A stretch of 64,000 bases of DNA from UBA6168 sp964573725 (GTDB lineage: Bacteria; Bacteroidota; Bacteroidia; Chitinophagales; Saprospiraceae), in NCBI GenBank assembly GCA_964573725.1, contig CAZNLJ010000006.1, forward strand, positions 62,001 to 126,000, given 5' to 3'. Every line of letters starts with the position of its first letter. Positions within the stretch are counted from its first letter, which is position 1. Under the pieces are notes generated by a model. The model had not been told where the DNA came from, did not search any database, and saw only the letters and a program-made list of their open reading frames with translations. Below are positions 18,352-27,277 of this stretch, one piece after another. The position numbers were made by a program, and so were the translations under genes.

Positions 18352-18423
18352 TCGACTTTCGTTCCGCCGGATCCGGTCGCGTGATTCCCTCGGGTATCCA
18401 CCGCCTTCCGGCCTTCTCCTGAC

Positions 18424-18483
18424 GGAGGCCGTTCCTCAGCTTCAGGCGGGCATCTCGCCCGCCCCGCTGCGCGGACGGCCTCC
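18424..18483 (+). terminator. Nested inverted repeat after susD
   Basis: Outer arms GGAGGCCGT (18424-18432) and ACGGCCTCC (18475-18483) enclose an inner hairpin GGCGGGC (18445-18451), loop ATCTC, GCCCGCC (18457-18463). CTGTTTTAT follows. It could be a partial terminator or an mRNA-stabilising structure setting the ratio of SusCD to the downstream lipoprotein. Confidence 0.5.
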
Positions 18484-18576
18484 GCTGTTTTATGAAACCT
18501 CGTCCCCTTGCATCCGACCATTTCCGCTTTCGAGAATATTACGGACCTTTACCGAAGGACTTCAACTCGAACCGCC

Positions 18577-21500
18577 ATGCCTGACTTCTTCTCCTTCGTC
18601 CGCCCGGCCTGCCTCGGCGGCTGGGCCCTCCTGCTGCTGGCCGGCTGCGGCAGCCAACCGGATACCGACCGCCTCTTCTCCCGGCTGACCCACGCGCAGA
18701 CCGGTATCCAATTCCGAAACCTCCTGCAGGAATCCGAGGACCTCAACGTCCTGTTGTACCAATATTTCTACAACGGGGCCGGCGTCGCCGTCGGCGATAT
18801 CAACAACGACGGCCTCCAGGATATCTTTTTCAGCGGGAATATGGTCCGAAACCGACTTTACCTCAACAAAGGGAATTTCCGGTTCGAGGACATCACCGAA
18901 CGTTCCGGAGTGGACCGCTACCAGGGCTGGTGCACCGGCGCGGTCATGGCCGATGTCGATGCGGACGGATGGCTCGACATCTACGTCTGCCGCAGTGCGG
19001 ATGCCGACCCCGCCATGCGCCGAAACCTGCTTTTCCGCAACAACGGCGACCTGACCTTCCGGGAATCCGCCCGCGAAATCGGACTCGCCGACCCCGGCTA
19101 TTCCACCCATGCCGCCTTCTTCGACATGGACCGCGACGGGGACCTCGACGCTTTCGTCATCAACCACTCCCTCAATGAATATGCCGGCGACAAAAGTGAA
19201 AAACCCGGCATGCGGGACATGACCCAGCCCGATTTCCAAAGCCGGCTCTACCGCAATGCCGGCGGCCGTTATGTGGATATCAGCGCCGATGCGGGCATCA
19301 CCGGCAATGTGCTGAGCTTCGGCCTGGGGCTGGGTATCGCCGATGTCAACGGCGACGAATGGCCCGATATCTATGTCTGCAATGATTTCAACGAACAGGA
19401 TTATCTCTTCCTCAACCAACAGGACGGGACCTTCCGCGAGTCCCTGGCCGATTTTTTCGACCATATCTCCCATTTCTCCATGGGCTGCGACCTGGCCGAT
19501 TTCAACAACGACGGCCATACGGACCTCGTCACCATGGACATGCTCGCCGATGACCCCGTCCTGATGAAGATGCATGCCGGTCCCGACAACTGGAAAAAGT
19601 TCGACCAACTCTTCCGGCAGGGCTTTTTTTACCAGCAGATGCGCAACATGCTCCACCTCAACAACGGCAACGGTACCTTCTCCGAAATCGGCCAACTGGC
19701 CGGGGTCTCCAACACCGATTGGAGCTGGGGCGTCCTGCTGGCGGATTTCGACAACGACGGCTGGAAGGACATGGTCGTCACCAACGGCTATGTGAAGGAT
19801 TACACCGACATGGATTTCCTCAATTTCGCCACCGGTAAGGTCGTGGAAGCCCGGCAGGGCGGCGAAACGGTGACCACCGCCTCCCTGATCGAAAAAATGA
19901 AGGGTTCCGACATTTCCAAATTCATGTTCCGCAACGGGGGGGACCTCCGCTTCGAGGAAGTGACCCGGGCCTGGGGACTGGAGCGGACCGCTTTCAGCAA
20001 CGGTATCGCCTATGCGGACCTGGACAACGACGGGGACCTCGACCTGGTGGTCAGCAACATCAACGACCACGCGGACCTCTACCGCAACAATGCCGAGACG
20101 CTCGGTGGCCATCACTGGCTCAAGGTGGTGCTGGAGGGCGAAGGGCGCAACCGCTCGGGTATCGGGGCCCGTGTTTCGGTCACCACCGATGCCGGCAGCC
20201 AATGGTTGGCCCAGCAACCGAGCCGCGGGTACGAGTCCTCCGTCGACCAACGCTTGCATTTCGGCCTCGGCCAGGATTCGATCGTCCGGACAATCGTGGT
20301 CCGCTGGCCGGACGGCCGGCAGGAGGAACGAACCGGTTTGGCGGCGGACCAGACGCTCGTGTTCCGGCAGGCCGATGCGGTCGAAGGCATCGCCCCGGCC
20401 GTCGTGTCGCCGGCTCCGACTGCGCCGAGCCCGCTGCCTTTCACCCACCGGGAGCTGGAATTCGTCGATTTCAATACCCAGTTCCTGCTGCCGCATTTCC
20501 TTTCCAGGCGGGGACCTTGCCTGGCGACCGGGGATGTCGACGGCGACGGCCGGGCGGATGTGTTCCTCGGTGGCGCAGCCGGGCAGGCGGGCATGTTGAT
20601 CCGCCGGACGGCCGACGGTCGGCTGCTGCCGGACGATGCATTCCTGCTGCCCGATGCGGAATCGGAAGACGTGGACGCCGTCTTTTTTGATGCCGACGCG
20701 GATGGGGACCTGGACCTCTACGTCGTATCCGGCGGCTATGAACAGCCCGCCGGCGACCTTTCCTACCAGGACCGGCTGTACCGGAACGACGGCCGCGGTG
20801 GATTCCGTCCCGATCCGGGTGCGCTGCCGGCCGAGACCGCCGCCGGTGCCTGTGTGACGGCCGCCGATGTCGACGGCGACGGCGATACGGACCTCTTCGT
20901 CGGGGCCCATTGTGTCCCGGGCCGTTATCCGCTGCCGGACCGGACCCTGCTGCTGCTGAACGACGGGACCGGCCGTTTCACGGATGCCGCGCCGATTGCG
21001 GCGCCCTCGCTGGTGCAGGGCGGTTTGTTCACCGATGCCTGCTGGCTGCCCGACCGGAACGTCCTGGCCCTGGCCGGCGAATGGATGCCCATCCGACTGG
21101 TTTCCTTTCGCCGGACCGGCCCGGACCTGGCCATGACCCAGGATACCGTCGCCGGCACTTCCGGATGGTGGAACTGCCTGACATCGGCCGATATCGATGG
21201 GGACGGCGACCTGGACCTCCTGGCCGGAAACCTGGGCACGAACAGCCAGCTGCAGGCCGCCCCCGCGGAACCGGCCCGCCTTTATGCGGCGGATTTCGAC
21301 GGGAACGGCGCCATTGATCCCATCCTGTGCCATTACCGCCATGGGCGAAGCATGCCGGTCGCCAGCCGGGACGACCTTGCCGGCCAACTCCCGGCCATCA
21401 AGAAACGGTTCAACGATTATGCGTCCTATGCCAGGGCCGATATTTCCGATATCCTCGATGCGGCCGCCCTGGATACGGCCCGGGTCCTGTCGGCCGACAA

Positions 21501-21870
21501 TTTCAAGACCAGCTGGCTGGAAGCGACCCCGGACGGATTCCGCCCCCACCCGCTGCCGGTACAGGCCCAGTTCGCCCCCGTCCACGCTATCGCCGCCGCC
21601 GACCTCGATCACGACGGGCATACCGACTTGTTCCTGGCGGGCAACAACCGTTGGTCCAGGATTTATTTCGGGCGCTACGATGCCAATCACGGCCAGGTCT
21701 TCCTCGGTGACGGCCAGGGCGGATTCCGGCTCGCCGCGCCTTCCCGTACCGGAATCGATGTCCGCGCCGATGTCCGGGCAGCCGCCCTGCTGGAGACAAA
21801 AGCCGGTCTGGAGCTTTGGCTCGGTGTCAACGACGGACCGGCGTTGCGGCTCCCGGTTCCGGCCCTGTGA
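18577..21870 (+). CDS. FG-GAP/VCBS repeat lipoprotein with ASPIC/UnbV domain
   Basis: A 1097-aa predicted outer-membrane lipoprotein. The start at 18577 gives a signal with lipobox LAGC (Cys24). Two sets of FG-GAP/VCBS calcium-binding blades flank a UnbV/ASPIC domain. Typical blade motifs are GVAVGDINNDGLQDIFFSGN, DVDADGWLDIYVC and DLDNDGDLDLVVSN. The ASPIC domain is at about residues 505-600 (GIGARVSVTTDAGSQWLAQQ, then RTIVVRWPDGRQE). The blades probably form beta-propellers that bind ligand or calcium at the surface. Such proteins often follow SusC/SusD pairs in Bacteroidota, which supports a role in the same uptake system; the ligand is unknown. Confidence 0.92.
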   Translation: MPDFFSFVRPACLGGWALLLLAGCGSQPDTDRLFSRLTHAQTGIQFRNLLQESEDLNVLLYQYFYNGAGVAVGDINNDGLQDIFFSGNMVRNRLYLNKGNFRFEDITERSGVDRYQGWCTGAVMADVDADGWLDIYVCRSADADPAMRRNLLFRNNGDLTFRESAREIGLADPGYSTHAAFFDMDRDGDLDAFVINHSLNEYAGDKSEKPGMRDMTQPDFQSRLYRNAGGRYVDISADAGITGNVLSFGLGLGIADVNGDEWPDIYVCNDFNEQDYLFLNQQDGTFRESLADFFDHISHFSMGCDLADFNNDGHTDLVTMDMLADDPVLMKMHAGPDNWKKFDQLFRQGFFYQQMRNMLHLNNGNGTFSEIGQLAGVSNTDWSWGVLLADFDNDGWKDMVVTNGYVKDYTDMDFLNFATGKVVEARQGGETVTTASLIEKMKGSDISKFMFRNGGDLRFEEVTRAWGLERTAFSNGIAYADLDNDGDLDLVVSNINDHADLYRNNAETLGGHHWLKVVLEGEGRNRSGIGARVSVTTDAGSQWLAQQPSRGYESSVDQRLHFGLGQDSIVRTIVVRWPDGRQEERTGLAADQTLVFRQADAVEGIAPAVVSPAPTAPSPLPFTHRELEFVDFNTQFLLPHFLSRRGPCLATGDVDGDGRADVFLGGAAGQAGMLIRRTADGRLLPDDAFLLPDAESEDVDAVFFDADADGDLDLYVVSGGYEQPAGDLSYQDRLYRNDGRGGFRPDPGALPAETAAGACVTAADVDGDGDTDLFVGAHCVPGRYPLPDRTLLLLNDGTGRFTDAAPIAAPSLVQGGLFTDACWLPDRNVLALAGEWMPIRLVSFRRTGPDLAMTQDTVAGTSGWWNCLTSADIDGDGDLDLLAGNLGTNSQLQAAPAEPARLYAADFDGNGAIDPILCHYRHGRSMPVASRDDLAGQLPAIKKRFNDYASYARADISDILDAAALDTARVLSADNFKTSWLEATPDGFRPHPLPVQAQFAPVHAIAAADLDHDGHTDLFLAGNNRWSRIYFGRYDANHGQVFLGDGQGGFRLAAPSRTGIDVRADVRAAALLETKAGLELWLGVNDGPALRLPVPAL

Positions 21871-21993
21871 GTTCGCCTTGGTCCGGGGTCGCCGCCGACA
21901 GCCATTCGCAATCCGGGAAATTTGCTGCGACGGAATCCGGCCCATATCTTATTTTTACCACATTAAAACATGTAAGCTTAAAATATCCGTCTT

Positions 21994-22527
21994 ATGGCCA
22001 AACAGAAATGGGTCATGGATTCCGCCCACAGCGAAATCCTTTTCAAGATCCGGCACATGATGCTGACCAATGTTTCGGGAACCTTCGACGATTGTACCGC
22101 CGTCATGGAAACCGCCCAGGCGGACTTCTCCGATGCAGAAATCCAGTTCAGCGCCCGCGTCGCCAGTGTCAACACGCGCAACGAACAACGGGATGCCCAC
22201 CTGCGCAGCGCCGATTTCTTCGATACCGAGCGGTATCCGGTGATGACCTTCCGCTCCACCGCTTTCCGGTCCACCGGTCCGGAGACCTTCCGGATGACCG
22301 GCCCGTTCACCGTCAAGGACGTGACGAAGGAGTTGTCTTTCGATGTGACGCATACCGGCACCCTCGTCGATGTGTGGGGACAGGTGAAGGCAGGTTTCGA
22401 AATCACCGGGGTAATCCCCCGTTCCGAATTCAACCTGACCTGGAATGCAGCCTCCGACGAAGGGGTCGTCGTCTTGTCCGAAGAGGTGAAGCTGTACCTG
22501 ACGATTCAGATGACCAAACAACTGTAG
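21994..22527 (+). CDS. YceI-family protein
   Basis: A 177-aa lipocalin-like barrel protein that binds polyisoprenoid or other amphiphilic ligands in characterised members. Motifs include WVMDSAHSEILFKIRHMMLT, FDTERYPVMTFRST, and FTVKDVTKELSFDV; the C-terminal EVKLYLTIQM strand closes the barrel. Unlike E. coli YceI it has no signal peptide, as in many Bacteroidota members, so it is probably cytoplasmic. It is a single gene behind an AT-rich leader (21945-21993) and is not obviously linked to its neighbours. Confidence 0.93.
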   Translation: MAKQKWVMDSAHSEILFKIRHMMLTNVSGTFDDCTAVMETAQADFSDAEIQFSARVASVNTRNEQRDAHLRSADFFDTERYPVMTFRSTAFRSTGPETFRMTGPFTVKDVTKELSFDVTHTGTLVDVWGQVKAGFEITGVIPRSEFNLTWNAASDEGVVVLSEEVKLYLTIQMTKQL

Positions 22528-22802
22528 GCACGGATCCCACCGGGGCAAGCGAAGCGGGTTGTCCGTCCAGCCGGCGGTTACCTGCCTGCAAAAGGCGCCG
22601 TTTCCTTACGCCGGTCGGTTGTCGGGTGTTGGAGCGGATCGGTAGCCGGGCTCCCGCCGGCCGTACGGGCGTTCCGGCGCCGGGCAAGGCACTTGTCAAT
22701 ATAGTGTCCCCGGGGGTCGCCGGCCATCCGGGAGGAGGGCCGGCGTCTGGGAAAGACAAGAAATTGCCATAGGCATATCACCCACACCGAAAACTATCGG
22801 GC

Positions 22803-25340
22803 ATGGTCTTCAATACCCAATTCTGGAAAAATCCGCAGCACGCCAACCGGCGCTTGTTCTTTCTGTACGGATTCCTGTTCGGGCTCTTGTTCCCGGCTGG
22901 CGGAACGGTCATCGAGTGTCTCCTGCATCAGCCGGCTTTCAGCTGGTACCATCTTTGGCTCGCACAAGTTACGGCGCCGTTGCTTTGGATCATCGACACG
23001 GCTCCTTTCATCCTTGGGGGCATCACCTCCTTTGCCGGACACCAGTTGGATATCGCCGAAGCGCGGCGCAAGGAATCGGAGGAACGCTACCGGCAGATGA
23101 TGAACCTGAAGGAAGTCGCCGACCGGGCCAACCGGTCGAAAAGTGATTTCCTGGCGAACATGTCCCACGAAATCCGGACCCCGATGAATGCCATCATCGG
23201 CATGAACTACCTGATGGGCAAGACCGTCCTTTCGGAAAAACAGGCCGACTATCACCTCAAGATCGACACCTCCGCCCGAAACCTGTTGCGTATCATCGAT
23301 GACATCCTGGATTTTTCCAAGATCGAAGCCGGGAAGCTAAGCCTGGAGACCACCTCCCTCCACCTGGAGGAACTGATCTCCGACATCGGGGATGCAATCA
23401 ACGCCAAGATCCAGCACAAACAGGAACTCGAGCTTGTCACCTACACCGACCCGCGGATTCCGCCCTATATCCTCGGTGATTCCGTCCGGTTGCGGCAGGT
23501 GTTGCTCAACCTGACGGACAATGCCGCCAAGTTCACGGAAAAAGGGGAGGTGAAGCTCTCCGCGACCCTCCTGACGACCTTGCCTTACGGGGTCATCCTG
23601 CAGTTCCGGGTATCCGATTCCGGGATCGGTATCAGTCAAGACCAGTTGCGCAAGTTGTTCAATCCTTTCCAGCAGGCGGATGTGTCCACCACCCGCCGGT
23701 TCGGCGGCACCGGATTGGGGCTGGCCATCTGCAAGAAGATCGTGGAGATGATGGACGGTGAGCTGGAGGTGGAGAGTACCGTCGGCAAAGGGTCCACATT
23801 TTTCTTCAATGCCTTTTTCTCGCTGCCCGACGGTCAGCCGGAAGCATCGGTGCACCGCCACTTGTCCGCCAGCGGCAAGAAGGTATTGTTGGTCGACGAT
23901 TCCGAGAGCGCCCGAATGATCTTGCACGAGATGCTTTCGGCCATGGGCTTCGAGGTCTTCCTGGCATCGGATGCGCGGCAGGCCATCGAGGTGTTCGAGC
24001 GGCAGCAATCCGGGGGGGAACCGTTCGCCCTCCTGGTCGTCGATTGGAAAATGCCGGGCATGGACGGGCTCCAGCTGGTGCGCCACCTGCGGGGTGGCCA
24101 TGAGGAAATACCCGCAGTGCTGATGGTGACCGCCTTCGGGATGGATACCGTCAAGGATGCCGCCCGCGAGGCCCTGGTCGACGGGGTGCTGCTCAAACCG
24201 ATCAACATGTCCTCCCTGCACGATGCGATCGTCCAACTGGTCGATGCCGGCGCGGACAAGGGCGCGATGGTTCGCACGGTCACGAAGCGGGAGCAGAACC
24301 TGGAGATTTTCCGGCATCATCTCGCACAGAAAAAGATCCTGCTGGTCGAGGACAACGACATCAACCTGGAGTTGGCCTTGGAACTGCTTCGGGACATCGG
24401 CATCGAGGCGGATACCGCCCGGGACGGCCTGCAGGCGGTGGAAAAGATTACGGCACATAATTATGACGGGGTGCTCATGGACATCCAGATGCCCCACATG
24501 GACGGTCTGACGGCCACCCGGAAAGTGCGCGAGCTTCCGGACCGGCGGCAGCTTCCCATCCTGGCCATGACCGCACATGCCATGAAAGGGGAGTACGATA
24601 AAAGTATCGCCGCGGGGATGAACGACCACATCACCAAGCCCATCGACCCCTTGGTGCTTTACAAATCCCTGCTCAAGCACCTGGTCGGCGAGCATCCGGC
24701 CGCCCTGGTCGTCGAGGAGGCGGCCCTGCCGCAGGAGGAAGCTCCTTTCCACATCGCAGGGATCAATGTGATCGCCGGCCTCGGCCGGGTCGGAAACAAG
24801 GAGGAAGCCTATCTCCGCTTGCTGCGGACCTTCGTGAACAACCAGGGGCAGGCGCTGGCGGTCTTTGCGGAATTGTTGGCGGCAGGGGATGTGCCGGGAC
24901 TGGATAAGTTCCTCCACAACCTGACCGGGGTCTGCGGGAATATAGGCGCCGAGGATATTTATGCGAAGGTCCGTCCCCTATACAACGAGATAAAACGGTC
25001 TGCCGAGGAAGGGGAAACCACCCTGGAAGCCTCGCTGGCGGAACGCCTGCGGGAGGGGCTGCAGGAATTGCATACCCTGGTCGACGCCATCCACGGCTTT
25101 TTTGCCGCCCGGGAGCCGGTATCCGACCAGCTTCCCCTGACCGATGGCGAATGGGCCGGATACCTGGCCGACCTCCGCCGGCAGGTCGGGGAAAACGACC
25201 CCACCGCGGCGCAAACGGCCCAGGACCTGCTCGACCGGTACGAACTGCCGGCGGAGACCCGTCAGATGCTCCAGGCGGTTTGCCGGGAGCTGGATGATTT
25301 CGAGTTCGACAACGCCCTCAACCTCTTGCCGCATGAGTGA
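22803..25340 (+). CDS. Hybrid sensor histidine kinase with two receivers and HPt
   Basis: An 845-aa membrane kinase. Two hydrophobic helices (about 18-40 and 55-80) frame a tiny external loop, so sensing is probably within the membrane. A HisKA dimerisation domain follows with the phospho-acceptor in SHEIRTPMN (His122), then HATPase_c (NLTDNAAKF, DSGIGIS, FGGTGLGLAI). Receiver 1 has Asp414 (VVDWKMPGMDG), receiver 2 has Asp560 (LMDIQMPHMDG). A C-terminal HPt-like helix bundle has His705 in FLHNLTGVCGNIGA; the usual Lys after the His (H-x-L-K-G) is Thr. Its stop overlaps the next gene by 8 bp, so the two are translationally coupled and the cyclase is the likely output. Confidence 0.93.
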   Translation: MVFNTQFWKNPQHANRRLFFLYGFLFGLLFPAGGTVIECLLHQPAFSWYHLWLAQVTAPLLWIIDTAPFILGGITSFAGHQLDIAEARRKESEERYRQMMNLKEVADRANRSKSDFLANMSHEIRTPMNAIIGMNYLMGKTVLSEKQADYHLKIDTSARNLLRIIDDILDFSKIEAGKLSLETTSLHLEELISDIGDAINAKIQHKQELELVTYTDPRIPPYILGDSVRLRQVLLNLTDNAAKFTEKGEVKLSATLLTTLPYGVILQFRVSDSGIGISQDQLRKLFNPFQQADVSTTRRFGGTGLGLAICKKIVEMMDGELEVESTVGKGSTFFFNAFFSLPDGQPEASVHRHLSASGKKVLLVDDSESARMILHEMLSAMGFEVFLASDARQAIEVFERQQSGGEPFALLVVDWKMPGMDGLQLVRHLRGGHEEIPAVLMVTAFGMDTVKDAAREALVDGVLLKPINMSSLHDAIVQLVDAGADKGAMVRTVTKREQNLEIFRHHLAQKKILLVEDNDINLELALELLRDIGIEADTARDGLQAVEKITAHNYDGVLMDIQMPHMDGLTATRKVRELPDRRQLPILAMTAHAMKGEYDKSIAAGMNDHITKPIDPLVLYKSLLKHLVGEHPAALVVEEAALPQEEAPFHIAGINVIAGLGRVGNKEEAYLRLLRTFVNNQGQALAVFAELLAAGDVPGLDKFLHNLTGVCGNIGAEDIYAKVRPLYNEIKRSAEEGETTLEASLAERLREGLQELHTLVDAIHGFFAAREPVSDQLPLTDGEWAGYLADLRRQVGENDPTAAQTAQDLLDRYELPAETRQMLQAVCRELDDFEFDNALNLLPHE

Positions 25341-26373
25341 CCTTTTCCACAAGAATAAGGGTGACAAGCCCGTACTGCTCGCCGTGGATGATTCCGTCGA
25401 GAACCTGCAGGTGCTCACCGCCCTGCTCAAGGACGACTATCGGATCAAGATTGCCAAGAACGGCGCCAAGGCCCTCGAACTGGCCCGGCAGGAACCTCGC
25501 CCGGACCTGGTGCTGCTCGATATCGTGATGCCGGAAATGGACGGGTATGCCGTTTGCCGGCAGCTCAAACAGCAGCCCGACACCGCCGCGATTCCCGTCA
25601 TTTTCCTGACTTCCCTGCAGGAAGTGGCGGATGAGACCATGGGCTTCGACGTCGGGGGGGCGGATTTCATCTCCAAACCGATCAGTCCGGAAATCGTCAA
25701 GGCCCGCATCCGTACGCATCTCGAACTGCAGCGCGAACGACAACGGGCGGACCAGCTCCTACGGATCCTGCTGCCGGAACATGTAATGCAGGATCTGTTG
25801 CAAGGCAAGGAGCATGTCCCGCAGGTTCGGGAAAATGTTAGCATCCTGTTCTGTGACTTCGTCGGCTTCACCGCCATCTCAAGCCGGCTCGACCCGGCCG
25901 TGCTGATCAACGAACTGAGTGAAATATTCGGGGTCTTCGATGAAATCGCGGAGCGGCACGCATGTACCCGCATCAAGACCATCGGTGATGCCTACCTTGC
26001 GGCGGCCGGCCTGATCCGGCCCGACGACCGGCATGCCGAGCAGTTGGTGGCGGCCGCCCTGGATTTCGTGGCATGGCTGGCGGCGCGCAACCGGCAGGCA
26101 CCACATTCATGGACCTGCCGGATCGGCGTGCATTCCGGGACGGTCATCGGCGGGATCATCGGGAAGACCCGGTTCATTTATGATATCATGGGGCACGATG
26201 TGAATGTCGCGGCGCGGGTGGAAAATGCCGGCGAGCCCATGCAGGTCACCATCACGGAACCTACCGCCCGGTTGCTCGGTTCCGCGTTCCGGGTGGCGTT
26301 CCGCGACACGGTGCCGCTGAAGGGGACGGATGCGATGCGCCTATTTACGGTTTCCCGGTCGGACGGTGCCTGA
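25333..26373 (+). CDS. Response regulator with class III adenylate cyclase domain
   Basis: A 346-aa protein. The N-terminal receiver has phospho-acceptor Asp63 (LLDIVMPEMDG); the C-terminal catalytic domain is class III nucleotide cyclase. Metal-binding Asp175 (FCDFVGF) and Asp219 (TIGDAY) are present. Purine-selecting Lys215 and Asp284 (YDIMG) point to ATP rather than GTP, and transition-state Asn291 and Arg295 (VNVAAR) are intact, so it should be an active adenylate cyclase making cAMP. The ATG at 25333 overlaps the kinase stop; a longer frame starting inside the kinase gene is an artefact. Control is probably by phosphotransfer from the upstream kinase. No cAMP receptor gene is in the window. 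Confidence 0.93.
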   Translation: MSDLFHKNKGDKPVLLAVDDSVENLQVLTALLKDDYRIKIAKNGAKALELARQEPRPDLVLLDIVMPEMDGYAVCRQLKQQPDTAAIPVIFLTSLQEVADETMGFDVGGADFISKPISPEIVKARIRTHLELQRERQRADQLLRILLPEHVMQDLLQGKEHVPQVRENVSILFCDFVGFTAISSRLDPAVLINELSEIFGVFDEIAERHACTRIKTIGDAYLAAAGLIRPDDRHAEQLVAAALDFVAWLAARNRQAPHSWTCRIGVHSGTVIGGIIGKTRFIYDIMGHDVNVAARVENAGEPMQVTITEPTARLLGSAFRVAFRDTVPLKGTDAMRLFTVSRSDGA

Positions 26374-26422
26374 TTCCGGCCGTCGGAAAGGAACCTATTC
26401 GGTCATAAACCAGGTAAAAAGG

Positions 26423-27166
26423 ATGGATAAGTCACAGCAAGTGCAATTTGAGCGGGAAGGGTTCCTACAGGTGGATGCGCTCCTTCCCGACGCCGACCTG
26501 GCGTATTTCCGCCGGCTCTACGATGATTTCCTGGCGGATCGGATCGACACCGGGCACCACCGTTCCGACCTGAGTGGCAGCGGTGGGGCAGGCAAGGAGA
26601 AGATCACCCAGATCATGCGTCCGTCCCTGTTGCTGCCCAGCCTGGCGGAATCCGTGCTGCACCGGCGTGCCCTGGCGTTTGCCCGGCAACTGCTGGGGGA
26701 AGACATGGTGGTGGATTTCGACATGCTCATCGACAAGGCACCCCATACGGATGCGCCGACCCCCTGGCATCAGGACGAGGCCTACTGGATCGACATGCCG
26801 GACAAGCGGGCGGTTTCCTGCTGGGTGGCACTGGATGAGGCGACGGTGGACAATGGTTGCATGTGGTTCGTGCCGGGTTCCCACCACCTGCCGCTCCGGC
26901 CGCACCGGCAAACCGGAAAGGGGGGCGCATTGGCTTGCGATGCCGTCGAGGCGGAAGCGGTGGCGGTTCCCTTGCGGCCCGGCTCGTGCACATTCCACCA
27001 TGGGCGGACGGTCCATTATTCCCGTGGCAATGCCACCGACAACCATCGGCGGGCATTCATCATCAATTTCCGGCCGGCCGGTATGGTGGCTTACGAGCGG
27101 GAACGCGGCTTCGACCATTTGGGAGCCCGGGCGGTTCGGCAGACCGGTACCGGGGCGACCTCCTGA
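26423..27166 (+). CDS. Phytanoyl-CoA dioxygenase (PhyH) family protein
   Basis: A 247-aa Fe(II)/2-oxoglutarate-dependent oxygenase. The metal site is WHQDEAYW (His116, Asp118) with a distal His198 in TVHYSRGN, and Arg209/Arg210 are candidates for binding 2-oxoglutarate. VDNGCMWFVPGSHH is typical of the family. The ATG at 26423, preceded by AAAAAGG, is preferred to longer versions that run into the cyclase gene. It hydroxylates an unknown small molecule, possibly a lipid or secondary metabolite. It converges on the FAD oxidoreductase with a hairpin between them. Confidence 0.9.
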   Translation: MDKSQQVQFEREGFLQVDALLPDADLAYFRRLYDDFLADRIDTGHHRSDLSGSGGAGKEKITQIMRPSLLLPSLAESVLHRRALAFARQLLGEDMVVDFDMLIDKAPHTDAPTPWHQDEAYWIDMPDKRAVSCWVALDEATVDNGCMWFVPGSHHLPLRPHRQTGKGGALACDAVEAEAVAVPLRPGSCTFHHGRTVHYSRGNATDNHRRAFIINFRPAGMVAYERERGFDHLGARAVRQTGTGATS

Positions 27167-27219
27167 GCCGCAAGCCGCCCCGACGGGTGTCCGGCGACGG
27201 GCATGCTGCGAGCGCCTGT

Positions 27220-27256
27220 GAAAATGCCCGCTACCGAGGAGGTGGCGGGCATTTTC
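27220..27256. terminator. Bidirectional terminator hairpin
   Basis: A 16-bp stem (27220-27235 with 27241-27256, one G-T pair) has a GAGGA loop. The arms begin GAAAATGCCCGC and end GCGGGCATTTTC, giving an A/T edge on both strands. It sits between the convergent PhyH and FAD oxidoreductase genes and so fits a shared terminator. Confidence 0.75.
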
Positions 27257-27277
27257 GTATCCGATTGCGAAGCGGAC

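Noticed and set aside
18562..21945. 1127-codon minus-strand frame over the FG-GAP gene
   Set aside because: Antisense shadow; composition mirrors the Asp-Gly repeats of the real gene.
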